Assembly (NCBI GenBank): GCA_039029455.1
Contig: JBCCGE010000003.1
Coordinates: 38,182-102,181, forward strand
Length of the DNA: 64,000 bases
Direction: 5' to 3'
From: JBCCGE01 sp039029455
Lineage (GTDB): Bacteria; Pseudomonadota; Gammaproteobacteria; Arenicellales; Poriferihabitantaceae
Position numbers and translations under genes: made by a program. Below are positions 17,767 to 25,205 of the stretch, one piece after another; the stretch's first letter is position 1; every line of letters begins with the position of its first letter. The notes under the pieces are model-generated. The model did not search any database and was not told where the DNA came from. It was given only the letters and a program-made list of their open reading frames with translations.

Positions 17767-18654
17767 GTGAGCCCGCTGCGACAACCGACTCCGTACGATA
17801 TCGCGCGACTGTTTTTTGTCGGAGCGGTCTGGGGCGGCTCGTTCATTTTTATTGCACTGGCGCTGAAAGGCTTTGGTCCGATCAGCATAGCGGCGTGGCG
17901 GATCGCGACAGCGGCGGCGGTATTGGTGGTTGCCGGGGTGTTGATGAAACAGAGCTTCTCGGCATCACCCGGTGAGTGGAGCATCATTTCGGCGGTAGGC
18001 CTGCTGAACAGCGCTGTGCCATTTTTTCTGATCAATTGGGGTCAGCAGTTCATCAGCTCGGCCGAGGCGGCCCTGCTGCTGGCGACCGCGACATTCGTCG
18101 CGCTGCTGATTTCCCACTTTACAAGTCAGGATGAGCGCATTACCTGGGCTCGCGGTATAGGCGTTACCGTAGGTTTCAGTGGCGTCGCGGTGTTGGTTTT
18201 GAGCGAGCTGATTTCGACCGGCATAGGCGGATTCAAGGGTCAGCTGGCGGTTATTCTGGCCGGTTGCAGTTACGCAACCTCATCCGTGCTGGCCAGACGA
18301 ATTACTCATCTGCCTTCGATTTCTACTTCGGCCAGCACGATGATTACCGCCAGCGCTTACATGGTGCCGCTGGCTTTTCTGTTTGAGCAGCCCTTGTCCG
18401 CAATCGACCAGTGGGTACCCGTGATGTCAGTCGTGTATCTGGGCGTAATCGGGACAGCTTTGGCTTTCGTCATTCGCTTTAACATTATTCGCACCAATGG
18501 TGCTGTTTTTATGGCTCAGGTCGGTTATCTGGTTCCGTTTTTCGGTGTGATCTGGAGCTGGCTGTTCCTCGCCGAGGCCATCTCCTGGCAGACCGCCGTA
18601 TCGCTCAAGCTGATTCTTATCGGAATCGCCATTACACGCCGCGCACGGCACTAA
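17767..18654 (+). CDS. EamA/DMT-family transporter
   Basis: A 295-residue inner-membrane protein with ten hydrophobic segments in two EamA repeats. The first repeat contains GAVWGGSFIFIALALKGFGP (helix 1), and the second ends GVIWSWLFLAEAISWQ, the usual EamA signature. It probably exports a metabolite or amino acid. Start is GTG at 17767. Its stop is one base before the ATG of the histone-deacetylase-like gene, so both are surely on one transcript. Confidence 0.88.
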   Translation: MSPLRQPTPYDIARLFFVGAVWGGSFIFIALALKGFGPISIAAWRIATAAAVLVVAGVLMKQSFSASPGEWSIISAVGLLNSAVPFFLINWGQQFISSAEAALLLATATFVALLISHFTSQDERITWARGIGVTVGFSGVAVLVLSELISTGIGGFKGQLAVILAGCSYATSSVLARRITHLPSISTSASTMITASAYMVPLAFLFEQPLSAIDQWVPVMSVVYLGVIGTALAFVIRFNIIRTNGAVFMAQVGYLVPFFGVIWSWLFLAEAISWQTAVSLKLILIGIAITRRARH

Positions 18655-18655
18655 T

Positions 18656-19555
18656 ATGCTGTCGGCCTTTTCCAGTGCCCACTTCGTTCTGCCGTTGCCC
18701 GCAGGACATCGATTCCCGATGGCGAAGTATGCCCGGCTCCACCAGCGAATTGCAGAAAGCAAGACCATACGAATAAAGACGCCGCCGCGCGCAACAGATG
18801 AGCAACTCGCTCTGGTTCACAGTAGCGAATATATAGAGTCAGTCACGACGGGCTCTTTGTCCGCCGAAGCTCAGCGTCGAATCGGATTTCCATGGTCAGA
18901 AGCAATGGTGGAGCGTTCCCGCCGTTCAGTTGGTGCTACCTTGCAGGCACTGCGCACGGCCATGGTCTCCGGGGTCAGCGTTAATCTTGCAGGTGGCACC
19001 CACCACGCCCATCACAGTTTTGGCAGTGGGTTCTGCGTATTTAATGATGCCGCCGTCACTGCACGGATGTTGCAGCAGGAAGGCATGATAGACCGCGCTT
19101 TGATTATTGATCTCGATGTGCATCAGGGTGACGGTACTGCAACCATATTTGCAAATGACGATTCCGTGTTTACATTTTCAATGCACGGCGCAAGTAATTT
19201 TCCGGTCAGAAAACAGATCTCTGATCTCGATGTCGAGCTGCCTGATGGTATGGGTGATGAGGGGTACCTTCGGCGTCTGGATGAATCGCTGGAGTTGATT
19301 GAAAACTGCTTCCATCCTGACTGCGTGATTTATCTGGCGGGCGCCGATCCATTTGAAGGTGATCGGCTGGGAAAGCTGGCCCTGAGCAAGAACGGTCTGC
19401 GGCAACGTGATCACCGTGTTCTGGAATTTGTACGCAGACATCATCTTCCAGTCGCGATTACCATGGCAGGCGGCTATGCCAACGACATCGATGACATTGT
19501 CGATATTCACTACGCCACTATTGATCTGGCGCGGTTGCACAATCTGTCGAATTAA
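18656..19555 (+). CDS. Histone deacetylase-like amidohydrolase
   Basis: A 299-residue zinc amidohydrolase of the arginase/deacetylase fold. Key residues are visible: GGTHHAHHSFGSGFCVFND (His116-His117 charge relay, about 113-131), IDLDVHQGDGT with zinc ligands Asp154 and His156, FSMHG, and AGADPFEGDRLG with the third zinc-ligand Asp. In the last motif the family consensus is normally AG(A/V)DP-x(2)DDRLG. Bacterial members hydrolyse acetylated polyamines or other amides, not histones. It follows the DMT exporter by one base, suggesting the exporter and deacetylase act on related compounds. Confidence 0.88.
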   Translation: MLSAFSSAHFVLPLPAGHRFPMAKYARLHQRIAESKTIRIKTPPRATDEQLALVHSSEYIESVTTGSLSAEAQRRIGFPWSEAMVERSRRSVGATLQALRTAMVSGVSVNLAGGTHHAHHSFGSGFCVFNDAAVTARMLQQEGMIDRALIIDLDVHQGDGTATIFANDDSVFTFSMHGASNFPVRKQISDLDVELPDGMGDEGYLRRLDESLELIENCFHPDCVIYLAGADPFEGDRLGKLALSKNGLRQRDHRVLEFVRRHHLPVAITMAGGYANDIDDIVDIHYATIDLARLHNLSN

Positions 19556-19607
19556 TCGTCTGTGATAAGGTCAAATTCACAAAGCCACCGCAAGAAGCTG
19601 AAATCTG

Positions 19608-20813
19608 ATGTTCCGTACCTCTTTGCTGCTGATTTTCGGAATCACCGTGGGTGCTGTTCTCGGCTGGTGGACGCGTGGGGAGCTGGAAACAGCCGGGCGT
19701 CCGCAAGCAGCAGTTGCAAAAGCTGCCGTAAACCCAGAGACGACAAAGGGTCCGGACAATGTCGCGGTCTCTCCGCAAATTATCGAAGAAATATCGGAGA
19801 GCCCGGTTTTCGCCATCGAGTCTGTACCGATTGATGAATTCCCGGGCGTGGACTCCAAGCGGTCGGTTGCCATTGAGCTCACAGCGGCAAACATCGATGA
19901 CTTTATGACACTGTGCTCGGGTCAGAGTGACAGCACCATGGACCATTGCCGGCAACAGATTATGGAGTCCAATCGTCGTGAAGATCTGGACATGGGTCAG
20001 GCAATTTATCTGCATCAACAGTGGCTGGCCGAAAATCCCTCCGATATTGGTATTGGCATTCAGTATGCTCAGCTTCTGATCGACGGTGGCCGCTACACTG
20101 AGGCACTGGATTATCTGGATCAACTTCAGAGTCAAACCAGCGGCGAGTCTGATCTGGTTCGGGTGCAGCAGTGGCAGTTTCGACTCGGGCAACAGGCTTT
20201 GAAACAGCTCTCTCTCGAAGACGACAAGTTGCTGATGTTGCCGCTTCTGGACCGACTCATTGTTATGGTCCCTGACCACGCGCCGTGGCGATTTGCGCTG
20301 GCGCAGCTGCAGTATGATGCCGGCAAGCTGAGTGAATCTCTAGACAGTCTGGGCTACCTGCTGTACGACAATGTATTCGGAGAGCGCGCACAGGCGCTCT
20401 ACGATTCCATCATCGACCGGATGAGTTTGTCCAATTACACTGAAGTGCCGCTGCTAAGAAAGGGAAACCACTTTGTGGTGAAGGCGCTGGTGGGTGGTCG
20501 CGAACAAATGAACCTGTTGATCGACACCGGCGCATCACTGACAACAATCGATAAACGCAGCCTCAAACGCAGTGGCCTGCTGCAGGGCGGTCAGCCAATC
20601 ACCCTGAATACGGCAGGCGGTCGGGTTGCCTCCACACTACAGCCTCTGTCGAGCCTGAGCCTCGCCAATCAAACACTATACAATCTCAAAATAGCGACTT
20701 TGGACCACAGCCAGAATCAGGTTGACGGTCTTCTGGGTATGGACTATCTGGGTCAGTTTGACTTTGTTCTTGATCAGGATCAGGCCATTCTGTTTCTGAC
20801 CCCAAAACAATAG
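19608..20813 (+). CDS. Membrane-anchored retropepsin-like aspartic protease with TPR-like region
   Basis: A 401-residue protein. One N-terminal membrane segment (about 4-22) is followed by a low-complexity linker and a helical region (about 90-280) with TPR-like spacing (for example LLIDGGRYTEALDYLDQLQ and its later repeats). The C-terminal domain is a clan AA aspartic protease: LLIDTGASLTTID with the catalytic Asp at about 306, then VDGLLGMDYLGQFDF, the flap/dimer signature. One Asp per chain means it must dimerise, as in retropepsins. Topology places the protease in the periplasm. Start ATG 19608. Confidence 0.82.
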   Translation: MFRTSLLLIFGITVGAVLGWWTRGELETAGRPQAAVAKAAVNPETTKGPDNVAVSPQIIEEISESPVFAIESVPIDEFPGVDSKRSVAIELTAANIDDFMTLCSGQSDSTMDHCRQQIMESNRREDLDMGQAIYLHQQWLAENPSDIGIGIQYAQLLIDGGRYTEALDYLDQLQSQTSGESDLVRVQQWQFRLGQQALKQLSLEDDKLLMLPLLDRLIVMVPDHAPWRFALAQLQYDAGKLSESLDSLGYLLYDNVFGERAQALYDSIIDRMSLSNYTEVPLLRKGNHFVVKALVGGREQMNLLIDTGASLTTIDKRSLKRSGLLQGGQPITLNTAGGRVASTLQPLSSLSLANQTLYNLKIATLDHSQNQVDGLLGMDYLGQFDFVLDQDQAILFLTPKQ

Positions 20814-20921
20814 ATATCAAGTACTTATGACGACACAAGCCGTCTGCAAGTGAGCGTGTTCATGATCGATTCACAACATTATGTTAAGTAAAAGAATCCA
20901 ATTCAACGAAAAAATGATTTC

Positions 20922-21359
20922 ATGAATCCTGACAAAAGAAAAACACTGAAAACACTGGCGGCCGGTAGTGCCATGGCCGCGATCCCGAGTCTTTCACTGA
21001 CCAAGCCAGCGTCTCCCCTTAATGTGGTGGTCGAACACGGGCTTTCCCGAGATCACGATCGCGTCGTCATATCGAATTCGGGTACAGACAGCGTAAACAT
21101 CTCGCACATTACACCAAAGGTCATCCACACTCCGGATGGCAGCATAGAGATGGATATCCTGGCGGCTGAAGGTCCATTGATGCTGCCGCCAGGCAGTCAG
21201 CTGGTGTTTCCGATTAAAACAACGGCTCCCAGTCGGCGCGGCCAGATGCAGACTCCGTTTGTACCCGAACTGGTCGCGCACAAGCTGAAGATTCACGTTC
21301 CGGGTGTGAATGTGACGAACTCAACGGTATTGACCCGTTTTAATCCGGAACTGGTCTGA
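20922..21359 (+). CDS. Hypothetical exported protein
   Basis: A 145-residue protein with a basic start (DKRKTLKTLAAGSAMAA) resembling a weak Tat or Sec signal. The mature part is beta-rich with alternating polar/hydrophobic strands (NVVVEHG, DRVVISNSG, KLKIHVPGVNV), suggesting an immunoglobulin-like sandwich. No family recognised. It lies 109 bases after the protease gene and 94 bases before the Crp/Fnr gene, whose promoter overlaps its last codons. Confidence 0.6.
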   Translation: MNPDKRKTLKTLAAGSAMAAIPSLSLTKPASPLNVVVEHGLSRDHDRVVISNSGTDSVNISHITPKVIHTPDGSIEMDILAAEGPLMLPPGSQLVFPIKTTAPSRRGQMQTPFVPELVAHKLKIHVPGVNVTNSTVLTRFNPELV

Positions 21360-21438
21360 CAGTATCGATCCCGGTTTGCTAAAATAATTGCACTCCGGGA
21401 TCATCGAATGGATCGGGAATGCCGGAGGTTAACCGGCA
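21356..21438 (+). promoter_or_regulatory. Promoter with inverted repeats before the Crp/Fnr-type gene
   Basis: CTGACA (21356-21361), an 18-base spacer and TAAAAT (21380-21385) form a reasonable sigma-70 promoter. An 8-bp perfect inverted repeat, GATCCCGG (21367-21374) and CCGGGATC (21395-21402), flanks the -10 element, and a second hairpin TGCCGG/CCGGCA (21420-21438) lies before the ATG. The placement suggests an operator or leader structure, possibly for self-control. Confidence 0.45.
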
Positions 21439-21452
21439 GAAAATAATTAACC

Positions 21453-22157
21453 ATGAACGATACCTCTGGATCGTCCAGTAGTACTCCGTCTGATGAACAG
21501 ACTAAAAAGCAGGCTGCGTTCGCAGCCTGCGACCTGTTTACGGACCTCACCCCTGATGAACTGGCATCACTGGCGCGGCACGCTCGTTTACAGAACTACA
21601 GTCGCGGCGCCATCATTATGGGTTCAGGTGAACAGACGGATTCGATCTACCTGCTGACTTCAGGACGGGTCAGAGCATTTCGCGACAGTGAAGAAGGCCG
21701 TCAAATCACTCTAAATATCATCAATCCTGGAGAGATTTTTGGCGAACTTGCGGCGATTTCGAATGAGCCCAGAGTCGCCACTATTGAAACTCTCGAAGAG
21801 TGCACCACGCTGGTGATCACTCCACAGTATTTCGTGGACTTAATTTCATCGAACCCGCAGGTGGCGCTGACCCTCATTCGTATAATGGTCGAACGAGTGC
21901 AGGCCATGTCAATCGATCTCTCTGATATTGCACTGCTGGAGATGTATGGTCGGGTGGCGCGGGTGCTGGTGAAAAAAGCTGAACAGATCGACGGCGGTTG
22001 GGCCATTGAAAACATCACCCATCAGGATATTGCCAACCTGACCGGATCTTCGAGAGAAACGGTCAGCCGGATCATTAAGATGCTGCGACAAAAAGAACTG
22101 ATCGAGACGGAGGGTCGACAGATCAGGTTGTCTGAAGAATTGATGGAGACGATGTAG
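21453..22157 (+). CDS. Crp/Fnr family transcriptional regulator
   Basis: A 234-residue regulator. The N-terminal cyclic-nucleotide-binding-type beta roll (about 25-145) shows YSRGAIIMGSGEQTDSIYLL-type strands and NPGEIFGELAAIS. A long dimer helix and a winged-helix domain follow, with recognition region HQDIANLTGSSRETVSRIIK (about 189-208). There is no N-terminal Cys cluster, so it is not an oxygen-sensing FNR. The GEIFGELA phosphate-loop-like segment hints at cyclic nucleotide binding but the usual Arg-Ser pair is not seen (EPRVATIE instead). Targets unknown. Confidence 0.88.
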   Translation: MNDTSGSSSSTPSDEQTKKQAAFAACDLFTDLTPDELASLARHARLQNYSRGAIIMGSGEQTDSIYLLTSGRVRAFRDSEEGRQITLNIINPGEIFGELAAISNEPRVATIETLEECTTLVITPQYFVDLISSNPQVALTLIRIMVERVQAMSIDLSDIALLEMYGRVARVLVKKAEQIDGGWAIENITHQDIANLTGSSRETVSRIIKMLRQKELIETEGRQIRLSEELMETM

Positions 22158-22194
22158 TCATCCATCGTTAAGCGGTGTTGCGTCGCCGGGGATA

Positions 22195-24249
22195 TTAGTC
22201 CGGTTTTCGAATGATCAAAGCATCGACGGCTGTGGCCCCCGAATGGGTCACCATGACCGGATTAACGTCCATTTCTGAAATCTGGTCTGCAAGCGCCGCG
22301 CAGGCTACCGAAAAAGCACTAAGGGCAGTGGCTGCTGACGTCATGTCGCGCGGAGACTCCCCGCGGACACCGTCGATAAGTTGCGCGACCCGAAGTTTAC
22401 GAATCAGTGATAACGCGACATCGTCACTAAATGGTGCGCGTGCAAAACATCGTTCGTCAAACAATTCAACAAGCCTGCCGCCGGGAGACACCATCACCAG
22501 TGGACCAAACTCGGGATCCACAACACAGCCGAACGCGAGTTCAATCCCGCTTTCAATTTGTCGCTGGAGTGTGACTCGGGGTCCGAGCTGTGTCGTCAGA
22601 TTTTTGTAGCGCTGCAAGAGGTTCTTTTCGTCGTTAATGTCCAGAAAAACCCCGTCGACATCACTCTTGTGTTCGACGCCTGGTTCGGCCGTTTTCAGCA
22701 CGAGTGGAAAGCCGAGCTCCTCTGCCATTGCCCTTACTTCACTATCCAGATTGCATACACCATTTTTGGCGACGTCGAGGCCAAAATATTCAAGTATTCC
22801 GAGGCTTACGGATTCATCGAGCACTCCATGCGGCAGCGTGAACTTCGGGACTTTCGGGCGATCCGGTACAGCCATGCCACGTGCGTCAGCCCAGTCCTGA
22901 AAATGCTGAATGGCTTGTAGCATGGTTTCTGCGCCGTTTAGATACGGCACGCCGAGGTCCGCCAGTTCGTCGCCCAATCTGCGGTTGTGTGCACGACCAA
23001 AACTGGCGTAGGCAAATACCGGCTTGTCGGTTCGCTGGGTGAGCGTGCGCATCAGTGACCACAGCTTTTCATCGTAGACATAGTCGTCACGAAGATCGAT
23101 TTCAAAACCCAGCATTGAAACTTCGTCAGCGCGGGCGAAATGATCCAGCCCATGCTCAAACGGCACATAGAACTCGTCGGTGAAATCCGCGGCACAATCG
23201 AGCGGGTTTGATGGCTCAAGTTCGGGTGGCAGAACCGCGCGCAGAGAATCCCGGGTAGAAGATGACAGCTCCGCGAGACGAGTGCCGTTTTCTTCTGCAA
23301 GGTCGAGTGTCATCTCTCGCAATCCCCCGCTGTCGGTGATTAGCCCCGGCCGGCCGGCATCGGGGACTCTGCCCATCGAACACAGCAAAGCGGTGTTCAT
23401 CAGTGCATCTACTGAATTGACCGATATCGCGCCGCACTCGCGAAACACGGCAGCATAGGCCTCATGGCTGCCTGCCAGTGCGCCGGTATGTGATCGTGCC
23501 AGTCTTGCACTCTCCTCAGTGCGGCCAACCTTGCAGATGACAACCGGTTTTCCGGCATCGCGTGCCTGCAACAGACATTTGATCAGCCCTTCCGGGTTGC
23601 GCGCGCTTTCCATAAATACCGCGATGGTATGAGTAGTTTCCCGTTCAGTCGCGAATGAAATATATTCATCGACTGTTGCACCAATTTCCTGACCTGGGGA
23701 TGACAGCAGGTCAAATCGAAATCGCGGGTCGTTCATGCCCAACACGGTGAATACGCTTCCCGAATGCGCAATCAGACTGATACCCCCGGCTTTCATCTGA
23801 TCGACCGGATAGAAGCTGCCAACGAGTCCATTCTGCATGTTGATAAGCCCCATCCCGGAACCCCCGCATATCGGAATATTGGCTTCCCGAGCGATCGATT
23901 TTAGCCGTGATAACAGTGTCTCACCGTCGGCAGACTGCCCCTGACAGGTGTCAAAAATAACCGCAGATTTTGCACCGGCATCGATAGCATCGATTAGCGC
24001 CCCCTCCAGATTACGACGCCCAACTCCAAGAATCGCCATATCGGGGGCATGGTCAAGCTCTCGAACTGACGTCAGTACTTCACGGTCGAGAATGGTGCCG
24101 CCCCGCGGATTGATAAAACTGAGATCCCCGGAGTATCCCCGGGAAAGCGCAGCCTTTGCCATTCGTTCACCGAAGGAGTCCGGCTTTGCCGACGCCCCGA
24201 CCACGGCGACTGACTGCGCATTAAACAGCGGCGACAAACGATGAGGCAT
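22195..24249 (-). CDS. Acyl-CoA synthetase, NDP-forming type
   Basis: A 684-residue enzyme with the order of NDP-forming acyl-CoA ligases: CoA-binding domain (SVAVVGASAKPDSFG near the start), succinyl-CoA ligase-like domains (SSPGQEIGATVDEYI; RLARSHTGALAGSH in the active-site region) and a C-terminal ATP-grasp domain (LVLKTAEPGVEHKSDVDGVF; CVVDPEFGPLVMVSPGG; EMDVNPVMV). It makes an acyl-CoA from an acid, CoA and ATP. An enoyl-CoA hydratase gene sits 4 bases upstream on the same strand, so the pair probably activates and dehydrates or isomerises a carboxylic acid such as carnitine or an aromatic acid. The specific acid is not deducible. Confidence 0.88.
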   Translation of the reverse strand: MPHRLSPLFNAQSVAVVGASAKPDSFGERMAKAALSRGYSGDLSFINPRGGTILDREVLTSVRELDHAPDMAILGVGRRNLEGALIDAIDAGAKSAVIFDTCQGQSADGETLLSRLKSIAREANIPICGGSGMGLINMQNGLVGSFYPVDQMKAGGISLIAHSGSVFTVLGMNDPRFRFDLLSSPGQEIGATVDEYISFATERETTHTIAVFMESARNPEGLIKCLLQARDAGKPVVICKVGRTEESARLARSHTGALAGSHEAYAAVFRECGAISVNSVDALMNTALLCSMGRVPDAGRPGLITDSGGLREMTLDLAEENGTRLAELSSSTRDSLRAVLPPELEPSNPLDCAADFTDEFYVPFEHGLDHFARADEVSMLGFEIDLRDDYVYDEKLWSLMRTLTQRTDKPVFAYASFGRAHNRRLGDELADLGVPYLNGAETMLQAIQHFQDWADARGMAVPDRPKVPKFTLPHGVLDESVSLGILEYFGLDVAKNGVCNLDSEVRAMAEELGFPLVLKTAEPGVEHKSDVDGVFLDINDEKNLLQRYKNLTTQLGPRVTLQRQIESGIELAFGCVVDPEFGPLVMVSPGGRLVELFDERCFARAPFSDDVALSLIRKLRVAQLIDGVRGESPRDMTSAATALSAFSVACAALADQISEMDVNPVMVTHSGATAVDALIIRKPD

Positions 24250-24253
24250 AGTC

Positions 24254-25069
24254 TCAGCCTTTGAATTCAGGGTCTCGTTTTTCAGTGAACGCTACCGAAC
24301 CTTCAGTAAAGTCGTCCGACTGGATCATACGGTGATAGTTGGGCATTTCGCTTTTTCCGACCCAGGCACGTCGAACAGCGAGGTGACTGTCTTCAACTGA
24401 GCGGTGACCGTAATGACGCATGTATTCCTTGAGCGCCGTGGCGACCAGAGGTGCCCCGTCAGAAATGGTGTTGGCGATACCGCGGGCGTGCTCAATAAGT
24501 TCGCCTGAGGGAACTACATCGCGAACGAGACCATAGTGTCTGGCCTCGTCAGCATACATCCTACGCCCGGTCAAAATCATATCCATAGCCACTCCCCAAG
24601 GGATTCGATGATGCAGTTTCTGGATGGCTCCGCCGTCCGGAAGAAAACCACGCTGCATTTCCGGGAGCCAAAAGTATGCGTCGTCCGAGCAGACGATAAT
24701 GTCCCCACCAAGCGCGAGTTCGAAACCGCCACCAATGGCGCCGCCTGCTACCGCAACGATTACCGGCTTATAAAGATCGAAGAATTCCGGCAGTCCACCA
24801 AGACCTCCGGGACCGAGATCAAATCCGTTTTCGGTCTCATCGCTGCCCCCGGCCGCAAACTCTTTTAAATCCCATCCAGCGGAAAATATATTCTTGTCGT
24901 TTCCCGCGCTGTAGAGCAGTCCCACACGCAGATTATCGTCGTCATTCAGGCGACTGAATGCGGAATACATGCTCTGACTTAATGCGAGGTTGATCGCATT
25001 CACTGGTGGGCGTGCCATCACCACTTCCAGAACGTGGCCTTGTGAGGTTACCTGCAGCTGATCGGACAT
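24254..25069 (-). CDS. Enoyl-CoA hydratase/isomerase family protein
   Basis: A 271-residue crotonase-fold enzyme. The oxyanion-hole sequences are visible: FSAGWDLKEFA and AVAGGAIGGGFELALGGDIIV, followed by FWLPEMQRGFLPDGGA, a pattern near that of carnitinyl-CoA dehydratase (CaiD). ATG at 25069 starts MSDQLQV; a GTG four codons upstream is the alternative. It is the first gene of an operon with the acyl-CoA synthetase (4-base gap). Hydration, dehydration or isomerisation of an enoyl-CoA is expected. Confidence 0.88.
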   Translation of the reverse strand: MSDQLQVTSQGHVLEVVMARPPVNAINLALSQSMYSAFSRLNDDDNLRVGLLYSAGNDKNIFSAGWDLKEFAAGGSDETENGFDLGPGGLGGLPEFFDLYKPVIVAVAGGAIGGGFELALGGDIIVCSDDAYFWLPEMQRGFLPDGGAIQKLHHRIPWGVAMDMILTGRRMYADEARHYGLVRDVVPSGELIEHARGIANTISDGAPLVATALKEYMRHYGHRSVEDSHLAVRRAWVGKSEMPNYHRMIQSDDFTEGSVAFTEKRDPEFKG

Positions 25070-25205
25070 TTCACGGAACACATGAGATGGTTTAAACCGG
25101 GAAAACGGATGCGTCGAAAGCCGTTTACAGTCGAATTTGGGCGAATGCTATCATGATTTTGAGGCCTGGCAACGTGGCTCCGTCAGGTCTGACCCGGGTC
25201 CTGAA

